From NCBI RefSeq assembly GCF_026212465.1, contig NC_080047.1, positions 37,260,674 through 37,324,673 on the forward strand: DNA of 64,000 nucleotides, read 5' to 3'. Positions 12,735 through 24,899 of the stretch are shown one piece after another. The notes beneath the pieces were generated by a model, which saw only the letters and a program-made list of their open reading frames with translations, was not told the DNA's origin and did not search any database. The position numbers and the translations under genes are program-made. Source of the stretch: Amaranthus tricolor (taxonomy: Eukaryota > Streptophyta > Magnoliopsida > Caryophyllales > Amaranthaceae). The first letter of the stretch is position 1, and every line of letters starts with the position of its first letter.

Positions 12735-14836
12735 GTAATGTGTTGAGTTGATTAAGAATAAATTTATGAATTGGGTTATGGACGTTGACTCAAATTAATC
12801 GTTCGGGGTAAATTAGCGTTGGTTTATGATGTTTGAGTTATAATATAAATCTATGAGCTTGGATCTAAGTTGGGTTGTACAAACAAGAACAAAATAATGT
12901 TCTTAACAACATTGTTAAATTAGGCTGGACTTATTGTGAATGTCAGCATATTAACGGGGGGACATAAGTGGCACACACTTTATAAGCCAAGGAGATATAT
13001 ACCATCCCAAAACCATATGGCAATGGAATGAAGGTTTCTAATAGCTTATAAAGCATGCACACCATTTTTATTTTATCGATGTGGGATAACTCATCCCAAC
13101 AAACATACTATACTTTTGCAATGTGTGTTTAACCGAAAATTGGAAATATGAGTTCATTTTTAATTGAATAAGGTTGGTTGATTTGAAGTTGATATATATG
13201 TGATAAATTTATAAGTTTAGTATTGAGGAACGTTGATGGAATATTAGTATTAGAGTTTAAAGTATGAGATTTGGTTGTGCCAAATTTATAAATGAAAATC
13301 ATGCCAACTTTGTGGTTGGATAATTAGTAAAGAAAATAAAATTATTTAATGTTTATAAATGTGGCTATGTGAAACACTTTCTTATCTTTTGTACAGATTG
13401 TTTTTCAGTAATATTCTTGGTTTACAATATCCATGGCGTAGAGCATATCAATATGTCTTAAGTTGAATTGAAGTTCGAATTAAATAAATAAATAAATTTT
13501 TAAAAATATTAATTGAATGTGAGATATGAGAAAAATTAAATAAAACATTAAACCATAACTAAAAATTATCGACACTTGAGATAAAAGGGTATTAAATAAA
13601 TAGAATGTGTATGAAAATATAAATTCTAAAGGCGTGATAATAAAGCTTTGAAAATTTGATATAAAAGTAATACTAATAGAAGACAAATAATTAGAAGTTT
13701 TCTTGCTAAATTGTAAGAAAGGAATACATAGTGAAGTAAAGGAGCGATTAGTTGCAATCAAGCTGTGACTCATTATGAATTCTTTGAACAAAGACTGATG
13801 TAGTAGAGATGTAAATGTTGAGAGAGAGGTTAAAGATTGCCATATTATTGACAATATAATATTGCATGAAAACGGGTTGAGGTGGTTTAACATGTGAAGA
13901 AAAAGATAGTCAATGCACTTGTGAAAAAGACGAAAAGAGAATTCATGGTAAACCCAAGAGAACGTGAGAGGAGCAGATAAAGATCGATTTGCGTAAGTTA
14001 CACTTATTTGAGGACCTGATGAGGGTTAGTAGTAATTGGAGGCGGATAATCCACGTCTTAGACATTTGATTGTTTCCGGTCAATTACCTCCATTTGTCCC
14101 AATTAGTTATTTAATTATTTACCTAATTTATTTGTGTTGCATATTAATTTATTTCATTCTAATGACTCACTCGTAGTCCAACTTATGTTATGATATTTAG
14201 ATATCTTTTTTCATGTGGTCTTGGTATCATTGATCTCTCTTTGCAGATTCTCTTAATTTGGGAGTTTATTTGACTGCGTGCATTCCTCTTAGTCCTCTCT
14301 TTGGAGAAAGGACGTGAATGATCTGTCCGCTATCCTCTCCACCTGGATCATAACTTTGAGTTGATGACAATAATTATAACTATGACTATGACTAAACCTA
14401 AAGTATTTTAACAAAATAAATTTATTTATGTTGTATTTAGGAACAAGTATTTCATTTGAAATTATAGATTTCAATTATGAAATCATAAATAGAGAATTTG
14501 AGAATGACATGATTTGAGAAGTAATTTTCAAATTTTCAACTTTTAGTACTTTATAAATAATGGTGGAATTGATTTAAATTCGAATTTGAAAATTTTTAAG
14601 TTGTCAATTAATAAATTTAAACTAATTTCAAATTTACAAATAAAATCATCGTTCGCAAACATGACATTATAGAATCGTAAGATCCTACGATTAAATCCAA
14701 CCAATTTAATATTACTCTAAACAATTCTGAATAATATCTCGGATGACAATTTTGCTACATCCATCCTTTATACCACACATGCGTACCAACCCTTAAGGCA
14801 CCAAATACAATCGTTGCTCTATTTTATAGTCAATAT
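12735..14836. other. intergenic, no gene recognised
   Basis: AT-rich sequence without convincing coding potential. The longest minus-strand open frame (13480-13893) has low-complexity composition and no family signature. A degraded palindromic repeat of ATTTCAAAT/ATTTGAAAT words lies at about 14430-14640, similar to one at 26890-27060. Confidence 0.4.
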
Positions 14837-15124
14837 TGTTAGAGAATATAACACATCATGGGTCCTCAACCATCAGCTTAAGCTTTTGGTTGAATAGATT
14901 CCTTGACATGGTATCAGAGCCAGTGTGATAAAAGGTTATGGGTTCGAAATTCAACCACCCCTCATTTAAAGTGGAATATTTAGCACCAGGTATGAGAAGG
15001 ACCTATGTTGTATCCACACTTCTAGTCCAAAGGGCTCTTGTGTAAGGATGCGTGTTAGAGAATATATCACATCATGAGGCCTCAACCATCCGCTTAAACT
15101 TTTAGTTGAATAGGTTCCTTGACA
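14837..15124 (+). mobile_element. complete TRIM retroelement with 72 bp LTRs
   Basis: A 288 bp terminal-repeat retrotransposon in miniature. The 5' LTR (14837-14908) and 3' LTR (15053-15124) are each 72 bp, begin TGTTAGAGAATAT and end CTTGACA. Directly after the 5' LTR comes TGGTATCAGAGC (14909-14920), the primer-binding site complementary to initiator tRNA-Met. The 5 bp AATAT occurs on both sides (14832-14836, 15125-15129) as a target duplication. The 144 bp internal region has no coding capacity, so it must have moved using another element's proteins. LTR differences (a handful of substitutions) indicate an insertion of moderate age. Confidence 0.92.
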
Positions 15125-15430
15125 AATATAATAATAATTTTTTTCATATATAGTGTGGGACTGGGATAACAAAAACATAAATCAGATATAGAAACATATT
15201 AAGGGTATCATAAATCATAAAGTCATAAAAGTAGTGTTTATTATCCTTTTAAATAAAAATAAAAAGAGATTTGGTAATAATGAAATATTAAAATCTGAAT
15301 TGAATTCCAAGTCGTCAACATTAAGGGTAGACATAGAATTAAGACGCCTAACACCAAAAGTGGTTTAACTTGAAAGTCACTTTTCCATCCACACTCCACT
15401 AACACTCCAATACTTGTAAATCACTACTCA

Positions 15431-15441
15431 CTATATATACA
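15431..15441 (+). promoter_or_regulatory. probable TATA box of the phytocyanin gene
   Basis: CTATATATAC about 120 bp upstream of the start codon, followed by a C/A-rich stretch typical of a plant 5' leader (CAACTAACCACACGCC). Position and composition fit a core promoter. The transcription start is not proven. Confidence 0.6.
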
Positions 15442-15553
15442 ACTAACCACACGCCGCCTGAACAGACCCATAAACACAGACGCCTAACCAACAACAACCC
15501 AAAAGCATTAGCCATCAGCGCATCACGCACCCATCAGGCAGATTGAGATAGTG

Positions 15554-18500
15554 ATGGAGTGTGCGGCAAAAGCAGTTGGTGGGCGTAATTTGGCCGCAAT
15601 TGGCGTGATGATGCAGCTAATGTTGCTATCAGTTGCGGAGAATGCAGCGGTGTATAAGGTTGGGGATGCAGCTGGGTGGACTACTATTGGCAACATCGAC
15701 TACAAAAATTGGGCTGCTACCAAGACATTTCGTGTTTCTGATGTCATTGGTACTACTCTACATTTGTTTCTTATTCTAAAATTACTTGATAATTTTTCCT
15801 TCTTTAATTAGTCTCATCCCATGATAATGAAAAAAATAGTAATTCACCCGTTTCATATTAGTTGCAACATTTGAAAAAATGACACTATTTATTTATCACT
15901 CTTAATTTGTGATTAATTTTTAATATATAAGTTAAAACATAATCAAGTGAGATCTTGTTTGATTCGTCAAGATTAAATTAATATATTAGACTACGTAAAA
16001 AAGTAAATATTACAAATAAATTGAAACAGAGAATGACCTTTACTATAGTTGATGGAGAAAATTTGGGTTGGAGCCATATGTCAAAAATAAAAACAATATT
16101 AAAAATATTGTGGCGTGATACAAATATTAAAATAAATTTATGGAAAATATATGTGAATCATGAATATTAAATGTCAAAATCAAAGATGATTACGGCATTC
16201 ATACTTTAATTTTGATTGAAACAAAACTATTTCTGTTTAAATATGTTTTTTTATTGGATTGTTTTATTAGCATTATATTCCAAACGGGATTCAACTTAAT
16301 AAGCGTATTATAATTTATATAAATTCTTAAATGAAACGATTATATAATTATACCATTTTTATTAGATTGATCTATGTATATTTAGTGGTTAAACTCAACA
16401 CTAATAATTTAAAAGTGATCAATTATAGTTCTAAACTAATTATATGGACTTGTCTAATGGTAAGATGGTCTCATATAAGACGAGCTACTTAATTTTTTGA
16501 GTTGATAAAGATGAGGACAAGCTATGGAGTTGGAAAACATGTTTCTAGAATTTAGAAAATAGATCTGAGCAATTCAAACAAAGAGGAGAAAAATAATCTA
16601 CAAATAAACTCAAATAAAATTGATTAATAAAATCAATTGATAATAATAGAATTTACTTCTCAAAATTATAAAATAGTATATTCTTTTCTTTTTCTCGGAT
16701 ACGAAACAATTCATTGTAAACATGTTAACAGAACTGTTGAGGTATGAAGAAGCAAGATAGTGGGGCGGTGAGGATGTTGCTTTCATGTAATTATTGTGGA
16801 TTTGTGTTGCTTGTGTTGCTGGATCGGACAATTATGTTATTTTCCTTTTTATACGCATGCACTTTACTCTTGTGGACAATATTAAGTAATGTGATAAGTG
16901 TGTTTTTGTACCATTATTTACCAAAAACAAAACACTATATTGAGAGACGTGTCCAGGAGGGTGGCTAAAAATGTGACGAATAAGGTCACTTGAATAACAG
17001 AATTTGACTAGTCTTTTGAGATATCGTCTTTTGAGAGATATATTTCAAATTCAGTCTATTAAAAATTAATACATACTTATCGTAGTTTTAATGACTACTT
17101 ATCGTAGTTTTAATGACTACTTTAAATATTTTAAATGTCTACTTAGACCATTCTTAATATCTAATACAATATTTTTAAAAATATATAATAGGCCGACCTA
17201 AAAATATGATCTTTCAAAGAGACCGTCTTCTATAAGAATTTATGAAAGGAATTAACTCCAAAGTTTTTCTATTGATTGATACAACCAACGATTTAAAATA
17301 TGTTTACCAATTAAAATGACATATGTACTTTTCAACTTGTATGTAATAGGCCCATTATTTGATGTTTTATGTTGAGGCTTTTAAAAAGTCAAAGTGCAAA
17401 TGGAATGAGAAAAGAATATACTCTCTTTGTCTCCTTACTAATGTAATAGCCTATAATTGTACCAGAATTAAAAAAATAATAAAGATAATTAAATTCTATG
17501 GATATAATTAAGTGTAAGAGAAAATAAGAAAAGATATATAAATAAGAATTAGAGAAAATAGTTAGGACATCACTCAAAATAAATTTGTTGTAAAGTAAAA
17601 AAGACGAATCAAAATAGAAATTTAGCTTACTCATGGGACCTATTTTCGCATTAAACTCTTACAACTAATGTTATTAATTCAAACCAAAATATTTTTTAAA
17701 AGTTTTAAGTTTGTTTGTATTTTGTTTTTTTGCTATGTTGTCATTGTAAACAAGTCCAAAATTCAAGCTTATTATTTGATACATCATAAGAGATAACTGA
17801 TAATTTATTGTCAATTTTCTAACTTTTTTAACTTTTAATTTCTGACTTCGTTGCTGAATACAATCAAAGTGTACTTGAACCCCGTGATTGTTGTCGCTGC
17901 ATGCTCTCAAATTTACAAACAATTTTCTTTATCCAACTTGGTTAGTAACTCCATGAACAGCTTCATGAGTGGTTATGAAACTTTATCTTTCCAGTTTCAT
18001 CCGTGCATCAACATTTTCAAACAACTTCAATTCATTTCCGGCTTTTTGTTGTCTTTCTTTACATCTCTGTTTGATCTTTTCCGGCTACTACATCCTGTTT
18101 ATATCAGATATCTGTTTTTAAGGTCTATTTGATTAATGGTTGAAGTTTTTGACTAGTTGGTTGTTTTGCTAGTTAAGCTAACTCATATTTAAAACAATTG
18201 TTATGGAGATTTTTAGTAAAGTTGTTGGTTGATAAATGAGAAATTTTACTTTTTGCTTAAATATTAGCTTTTCTACCGGCTTAAAAGTTAAAACCTATTT
18301 ACCAAATGCTATTTTTTGTTGTGGCCAACCAAAATGTCACTATTCAACTAAAAAGCAAATAAAAAAGTCATACTCAACCGAAAAGCAAATAAAAAGGTCG
18401 AAGGCAAAACGTAGACGTAAAGGGCTAGAAGTGTGGATGCAGCATAAACCATCCTCATAACCAGCGTTAAATATTCCATTTTAAACGAGAGGTGGTTCAG

Positions 18501-19307
18501 ATTCGAACCTGTGACCAGTGTGACCTCTTATCACACTGCTTCTGATGCCCTGTCAAAGAAACCAACTTAACCAAAAGTTTAAGCTGATGGTTGAGGCATG
18601 ATCTGTGTCAAAAAACCAACTCAACCAAAAGTTTAAGTTGATAGTTGAGGCCTTAGGGTATGTTATATACTCTAACACATTCCCTCACACGAGAGTCCTT
18701 TAGGCTAAGCGTGGATATATACAGTACATGTTTTCCTCATGGCGTTTAATATTCCTCTTTAAATGAGAGTGGTTGAGATTCGAGCCTGTGACCTTTTGTC
18801 ATACTGACTTTCTGATACAATGTTAAGGAACCAACCCAACTAAAAGCTTAATCTCTTGGATATAACTTGTTATTGCAATTTAATAACTCTCCTGCATGAT
18901 TCAAAATGGCAGTTTTCCAATACAATCCTCAATTTCACAACGTAATGCAAGTGAACCATGAAGGGTACAAAGCGTGCAATGCATCATCCCCAATTTCAAC
19001 CCACACGACAGGAAATGACACCATTATAATCACTAGGCACGGTCATTACTTCTTCCTGTGCGGAGTCCCCGGTCACTGTCAGGCAGGGCAGAAAGTCGAC
19101 ATCCATGTGCTCCGCAGTACAACCTCTTCGATCGCACCATCTCCTTCCGTAGCTGTTGCTTCATCGCCCATTAATCCGGTCGCTAGTGCTGTGTCTCCTG
19201 GTCCTTCAAATCATGCCCCTGCTGTAACATCGTTTGTGCCACTACAGGGTATTCTCAGTATAATGACTGCAATCATGCTTGCATTTTATTTGGTACAAAA
19301 TGAGTGA
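15554..19307 (+). CDS. stellacyanin-type phytocyanin, GPI-anchored arabinogalactan type, 2 exons
   Basis: Exons 15554-15749 and 18913-19307 join in phase (GT-AG) to give 196 residues. A hydrophobic signal peptide covers about residues 12-30, and the mature part starts near AVYKVGDAAGWT. The plastocyanin-like copper fold has ligands His74 (QFHNV), Cys115 and His120 (CGVPGH) and, at the axial position, Gln125. Cys87 and Cys121 would form the usual disulfide. The axial Gln is the stellacyanin hallmark; most uclacyanins have Met. The tail is Ser/Pro/Ala-rich (about 135-175), a likely arabinogalactan glycomodule, and ends with a hydrophobic stretch (ILSIMTAIMLAFYL) fitting a GPI signal. Expected at the outer plasma membrane or cell wall. 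I chose ATG at 15554 rather than the preceding in-frame GTG. The single intron at the usual phytocyanin position is unusually long (3163 bp) and repeat-filled. Confidence 0.92.
15845..16035. repeat. degraded Stowaway-like MITE in the phytocyanin intron
   Basis: Contains the internal text AAGTTAAAACATAATCAAGTG and TTTGATTCGTC, also present in the Stowaway copies at 1092-1349 and 42256-42516, but its ends have decayed. No coding capacity. Confidence 0.5.
16036..18420. other. central phytocyanin intron, repeat relics
   Basis: AT-rich intron DNA. Short GAGAC/GTCTC-type inverted pieces occur at 16456-16495 and 17010-17225. A 22 bp unit (TACTTATCGTAG...) is repeated in tandem near 17085-17120, and a possible degraded MITE lies at 17405-17635. 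Short open frames here have no recognisable product. Confidence 0.4.
18421..18870 (-). mobile_element. rearranged TRIM array in the phytocyanin intron, minus orientation
   Basis: Reverse-oriented relative of the TRIM at 14837. LTR-like segments (about 18551-18598, 18606-18677 and a fragment from about 18827) contain CAACCAAAAGTTTAAG and TGGTTGAGGC-type blocks. They are separated by two copies of an internal domain carrying the reverse of GGTTCGAA (GATTCGAACC, GATTCGAGCC) and of the primer site (TTCTGATGCCC). Sharing of LTRs between two internal domains indicates a tandem multimer formed by recombination. It ends about 40 bp before the exon 2 acceptor. Confidence 0.75.
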
Positions 19308-20645
19308 TGTAGTAACTTCCACTGTCAGTTTAAATTTTGAGTATCTTTGATTTTTTTTTGTCTGTTGATAAGGATTTAAATTGCAAAAGAACAAATCTTG
19401 TGAATGTTGCTAGGAATGATATCCAATGTGTTTTGTTAAAGTTGATTGAATGATTACCATTGATATCTATGTTGAAAATTTAAAGAAAGCTGTATGGCAC
19501 GGTCATAAAAGTAAAATGTAAAACTACTATGTTGTTTTTTTCTTTTTATATTAATTAAAAGTTATAAAATAATTTAAATAGAGATGCAAAATAATTAAAG
19601 CTTAAAATTTTATTAAGCTTCTATATAAAATAATACAACAACACTTTTTTTTATAATAATCATATCATATCATACATTCTAATAAAATATTGCAAAATGA
19701 CAAATGTCATGACAATCATACATTCTAATAAAATTATTGAAAAATAACAAATGTCATCCTTAGAAGAGTCATGACAAATGGATCTATATTAGTGAATGCA
19801 AATTAATTACATGGTGATATTTACCTAATTTTGGAATTTGATTTTTTAAATTGGAGCAAAATTAGGTAAAAATATTTATATAATTTATAATAGCGATTCT
19901 ATATATATACATAACCTAGAATTTGATATATTTAATTGAATGAATGTATTCGATAAAATAAAGAAAAAAAAAATCATACATTCTAATAAAAATGTTAGAA
20001 AATGACAAATATCATTCGTAGAGGAGCCATGACAAATGAAATTATATTAGTGGATGCTAATTGATTACATAATAATATTTACCTAATTTATAATTTGATT
20101 TTATTTAAATTGGAGCTAAATTTGCTAAAGTTTTTATAGAATTTATTATAGCAATTCTATATACATTACCTAGAATTTGATATATTTAATTGAATGAATG
20201 TATTCGATAAAATAAAAAAAAGTAACATATTGTTTTAAAAAAGTAAGACAATATCTTCCATTCGTAGGATTATTTATACCCTTCGTCCTAATATTATGCT
20301 TTACTTTTATTTTACATGCAAGTCGAAGTCTTAATATAAAATATGATCATAAAAGTACAAAATAATAAAAAGGTGGATTTTGTGTGTTTCTCGTCATGTT
20401 TTTTTGTATGATTAGGATCTCGATTACGCCATTATTATACTAGATTATTACTAAAAGGAGAGAGATTTATTGGAATAAATTAAGAGTGAATATGCAATTT
20501 AGGGTTTCCAATTTCTCCATATTCAAAATCAAATATGAAAATATTAGTTTGGGGCTAAATGAATTGATTTCCACATGATAGAGCTAATGACAAATTAGGT
20601 GTCTTTTAACAATGAAACTATATACTCTAGAAGTGGATGAATTAA
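19308..20645. other. intergenic between phytocyanin and the Harbinger element
   Basis: Begins with the presumed 3' UTR of the phytocyanin gene. The main content is the tandem duplication at about 19707-20216, listed separately. No genes seen. Confidence 0.5.
19707..20216. repeat. tandem duplication with 254 bp period
   Basis: Two diverged copies, about 19707-19968 and 19970-20216. Both contain ATCATACATTCTAATAAAA, GACAAATG, TTACCTAATTT and GAATGTATTCGATAAAATA in the same order; the last motif recurs exactly 254 bp on. Confidence 0.85.
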
Positions 20646-21840
20646 GGGCATGTTTGGTTGGTTAATTTTATTGGTATGGAATGGTATCACAACCCATTCC
20701 GATGTTTGGTTATGCATTTTTACATTGGGATCTCATACCTAAAGGATTCTCATACCATTCCATTCCTTAGAATCCCATACCCTCCTACCCCCCAAGTTTC
20801 AAACTCCATTCCCCCCATATACAAACCCTAATTCATTCTTCCTTCTTAAAAATCCCTCTCTTCCTTCAATCTGAAATTTTCTTTCCCTGTTCTTCAATCT
20901 TCTTCCGCCTCCTTCAATCTTCTTCAACCTTCTGTTTTTCTTTCCCTGTTCTCACCGGTGACCTCCTGCCCCCTCTGTTCTTCGGTTTCCCCGTACTCTG
21001 TTCTTCCTCCATTCCATCCTCTCCGCCAGCAGCCCAGTCTCCTCCATTCCATCCTCTCCTCCAGCGTCCAGACGGTAGCAACCAACAGTACTCCCGCAGA
21101 CCGGCAAACGCACCGCCCATAACCACCAAAGTATATACCTTTTTTTTTTCTTTCTTTCCCTAGAAATTTTAATTTCAATTGTTAATTTTCTATAGATTGC
21201 TTTGTTAATCGTTAAACAATCTTTGTTAATCAATTCGATCAAACTCATTGTACTGGAGATTGCTTTGTTTTGATGTTTTGATTGCTATTTCATTCGATTA
21301 AAGGACCAATTTTTTGTACTGGATGTTTGCTGATTTTTTCTTTTGATAGCTTTGTTATCTTTTGATTGCTTTGTTTTGATTGTACTGGACCTATTTTCTT
21401 TCATGTCTTCTCTGTTGCTCCCAATTCTTCCTCTTATCTTCTTATTAAAGTTCTATATTCTGGTGTTCTTCAATTTTTTCCATGTTTTCCATCTATTTTC
21501 TTTTATGAAGATGATACATTAATACCTAACAAATCCATCAAAGATGTTGTCTTTCCATGGTTTTTGTTGTTTTTTTTATGCTATCTTCGAGATTCGATAA
21601 TACATCTGACATTAGTCAATTCATTTTTTTTTGCTTGAAATTATCCAAGTTGTACCACAATTGAGTCAACTTTATCTGGCATATGGGTTGTGAGCATCCA
21701 GGGTTGTGGTTAATCTTAAAATGTGCTTGCATACCAATCTAGGCTGCCTCCAATTCAAATGCTCAGTTTGTTAACAATGTCAATTAGCCATAGTAATGAT
21801 TGCTAGATTAATATGATGATGCATATATACATTCACAGAA

Positions 21841-23238
21841 ATGATTCCATCTCAATTAGCCATAGTAAGAAGAAGGAAGAAGAGACAAATTGAATTACTA
21901 CTACTTCTCATGGTTGTTAACAATGTCGTCACACTCATGTACTTGGTGATGTGTATGATGGGTGTAATTGTTTATGAAATCGAACGACCACGTTATAGAA
22001 AAAGTGAGAAGAAACACCTTAGACAAAAGCACTTGGATGCACTAATCAAGGATAGTGATATAGTCTGCAAAAGTTAACTTCGTGTGAATAGAAAAACCTT
22101 TTATGTCCTTTGTGAGATGGTCAGAGATGTCGGTGGTTAAATGGCACTCGAAATATGTCTTTGGAGGAAATTGTAGCTATGTTCTTGTACACTTTGGCAC
22201 ATCATTTGAAAAATAGGACAATTAGAAGTCATTTCTTTCGAAGTGGAGAAAGTGTTAATAGAAACTTCCACCGATGTCTTCTTGCCGTGTTAAAACTACA
22301 TACTCACTTGCTAAAAAAGCCGACACCTATAACAGAAGATTGTGAAGTGGATAGATGGAAATGTTTTAAGGTAATAACATAATTTCATCTATATTATTTA
22401 AAAATCTATCCACTTTGTTTTTTGTAAAACTTATCCCTCTTAACTTTTTTTTGTAGAATTGTTTAGGAGCCTTAGATGGCACTCATATTAGTGTTCATAA
22501 ACCAAGTGAGGATAGAGCAAGATATCGGACAAGGAAAGGTTCTATTGCTATGAATGTGTTAGGTGTATGTAACCCTAATTTGGAGTTCATATATGTTCAA
22601 CCTGGTTGGGAAGGATCCGCTCATGATGGTCGTGTCCTTCGAGATGCTATTACTAGGCCTAATGGTTTAAAAGTGCCACAAGGTAATCATACTTAGAATT
22701 TAGATTTTATATTGTGGAGTCCAATAAGCAATGTCATGACCTTTTTTTTTTTGCCATATGTCAAGGTTCCTACTATTTGGTAGATGCTGGATACACGAAT
22801 TGTGAAGGGTTTTTAGCACCATATAGAGGTCATCGATATCACCTTAAAGAGTGGGGGGACCGACAACCAATTAGTGCGGAAGAGTACTTCAACATGAAAC
22901 ATTCTAAGGCAAGGAATGTTATTGAGAGATGTTTTGGACTATTAAAAGGAAGGTGGGGTATTCTTAGGACCCCATCCTTCTTTCCAATACGTACTCATGG
23001 GCGTATAGTTCAAGCATGTGTACTATTACACAATCTTATTCGAAAACATATGCCAACAGATTACACAATGTATTGGGATTCCAATAGTGAAGAAGGTGAA
23101 AGTGATGATGAGGGCCTAGATGATGAAGTTGAGTTGATTACTCAAATAGCTACTTCGGATGCTTGGACTACTTATCGGAATAACTTAGCACAAAATATGT
23201 TTAATAATTGGAGACTTAGGCATAGTAGCCAAACATAA
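21841..23238 (+). pseudogene. PIF/Harbinger transposase (DDE_Tnp_4), disrupted
   Basis: Reconstructed exons are about 21841-22370, 22457-22682 and 22766-23238 (introns GT-AG). The catalytic residues are present: Asp in GALDGTHI (exon 2), Asp in YYLVDAGY and Glu in NVIERCFGLLKGRWGIL (exon 3). The C-terminus is acidic (SEEGESDDEG). The enzyme would cut element ends and integrate at TAA/TTA targets. Two lesions lie in the first exon: an in-frame TAA at 22074-22076, and a one-base frameshift near 22136 just before NGTRNMSLEE. The rest is open, so this copy is probably inactive but not ancient. Confidence 0.88.
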
Positions 23239-23413
23239 ATGTTTGTTTAGTTTATTTGGACTTATGTTTGGGTGTTCCTTTTTATGATGTAATCGAATTT
23301 TATGGTGTTGAGATATTTTTTTATGGTGTAATTGGATTATTTATTTTATCTTGCAAATAAGAAAATAGCCTTATTTGGTAATCTTTTTTTTTAATACATC
23401 ATTGTTGTATAGG

Positions 23414-24475
23414 ATGAATGTTGGTCAATTTGTTCAAAGTGGAAGAGGGAAAAACAAGCGATCATGGAATAAATCTGAGGAAGAGCGTTTGATTAATGGT
23501 TTGTTGGAGATGAGTGCTGATCCTTCATGGAAAGCTGATGGGAGTTTCAAAGGTGGTTTCAAGAATAAGTTAGAGGAGAAATTGAATGAGAAGTTTTCCG
23601 GGTGTGGGTTGAAAGCTATTCCCCATATTGAATCAAAAATCAAATGATTTAAGGATAAATATAATGTGATAACCGAAATGTTTTGCACTTCTGGTTTTTC
23701 TTGGGATAATGAAAAGAATATGATTGTTTGTGAAAGGCAATCTTATGAAGAATTTTGTAAGGTACACAAATACTTTGACTTGTTTACAATTTGTTAGAAA
23801 TTCTTGTTTTATTCAAATTCTTGTTTAATTTCAGCAACACAGAAATGCTCAAGGATTATGGAATGTTCCTTTTCCATTTTATGATCAATTGTCAGTTATC
23901 TTTGGTGCCGATCGAGCTACTGGAGTGCAATCTGAGACTTTTGTCGAAGCTTTTGACAATCAAGAGAAAGAGACCATTGAACTAGATAAGGGTGGTAGTG
24001 ATGAAGATGATGAATTTGATGATAATGAGTCCGTAAACCAATTAAAACAATCAACTCCAAGTGAACCTTCTTCAAAGAAAGCCAAAAAAGAAAAGGCTCC
24101 AAATGAACAAGGAAGGAAAAGGAAGAAGCCGGAGGTTGTGGACTTAACTTCTTCTTTTAACAATATGTCTTCTAGCTTTTCAAATCATATGAATGAGATG
24201 AACAAGCACATGTCTACCATTGCAAGTGCCTTCTCTACTACACAACTACATGAGCAAGCTATCATGGCTTGTGAAGAAGTTGAGGAAAATAAAAAAAAAA
24301 AAAATTAGTTAGTGAATTGCTTCGCATCGAAGGATTGACAAGATTTGAAGTAATGGAAGCTTCCAAGAGGTTGGCTTCCAATCCAAGTGAACTCTCACTC
24401 TTTTACCAATGCCCGGATGATGAGTGGAAGAAAGAGTTTATAATCAACCTCATTCATCCTAACTTGGGCAAGTGA
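23414..24475 (+). pseudogene. Harbinger-associated Myb/SANT-like protein, disrupted
   Basis: Starts MNVGQFVQSGRGKNKRSWNK; the Trp-containing helices (RSWNKSEEERLINGLLEM, FSWDNEKNM) fit the Myb_DNA-bind_3/SANT-like domain of the second PIF ORF, which helps the transposase bind the ends and enter the nucleus. An intron at about 23762-23834 separates it from an acidic, Lys-rich part (DEDDEFDDNES, KKAKKEK) and a C-terminal helical region (LLRIEGLTRFEVMEASKRL). Lesions: a TGA at 23645-23647 within the Myb domain and a frame change in the A-run at 24291-24304. Confidence 0.8.
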
Positions 24476-24899
24476 TGTAATGAAAATTCTTAACTTATAA
24501 ATTATCTACACTTTGTGTTCGGTTGTCAAAAACATATATTGGAAACTTTTTGTGTAGAGATGTATTGACACCATTTTGAGTGAAAATGTATTGAACTAGC
24601 ACTTTGTGTGTATGTATTTGTGTGTTTAATAAATGTATGTATGCATCTATATATATATATAAACTGGACAGAGAATCCATTCCATAATTGAACCAAACAG
24701 TGTGAATGGATTGAATATCTATTACAGGATTGAACCAAACAGTTTTAGTCTGGTATGGGGTTCTGAATCCATACCATCTTGGTATGGGGTTCCATACCAT
24801 TCCAATCCTGCTCACTGAACTAAGTAGATTAATGCATTAGAAGGTGCAATGTTATCACCAGCAATAGTTGCAAATAGTGTCCAAATAGTGTATGAATAG

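Larger units (their letters stand above)
20646..24830 (+). mobile_element. PIF/Harbinger DNA transposon, two-ORF type, degraded
   Basis: The left end is clear: TAA (20643-20645) followed by GGGCATGTTTGGTTGG, a classic Harbinger terminus. The right end is decayed; the outermost recognisable text is near 24818-24831, where transitions have altered the mirror sequence, so this border is uncertain by some tens of bases. Subterminal GGTATGG/CCATACC words occur at both ends. Inside are a DDE transposase (21841-23238) and a Myb/SANT-like protein (23414-24475), both in plus orientation, the standard gene pair of autonomous plant PIF elements. Confidence 0.85.

Noticed and set aside
13480..13893. 137-codon minus-strand open frame
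   Set aside because: Composition is low-complexity (Ser/Ile/Phe/Leu from AT-rich DNA), no motif, no splice partner or promoter seen.
20914..21248. Overlapping minus-strand open frames near the left end of the Harbinger element
   Set aside because: Three frames overlap in the same low-complexity pyrimidine-rich leader; no family signature, and opposite to the element's genes.
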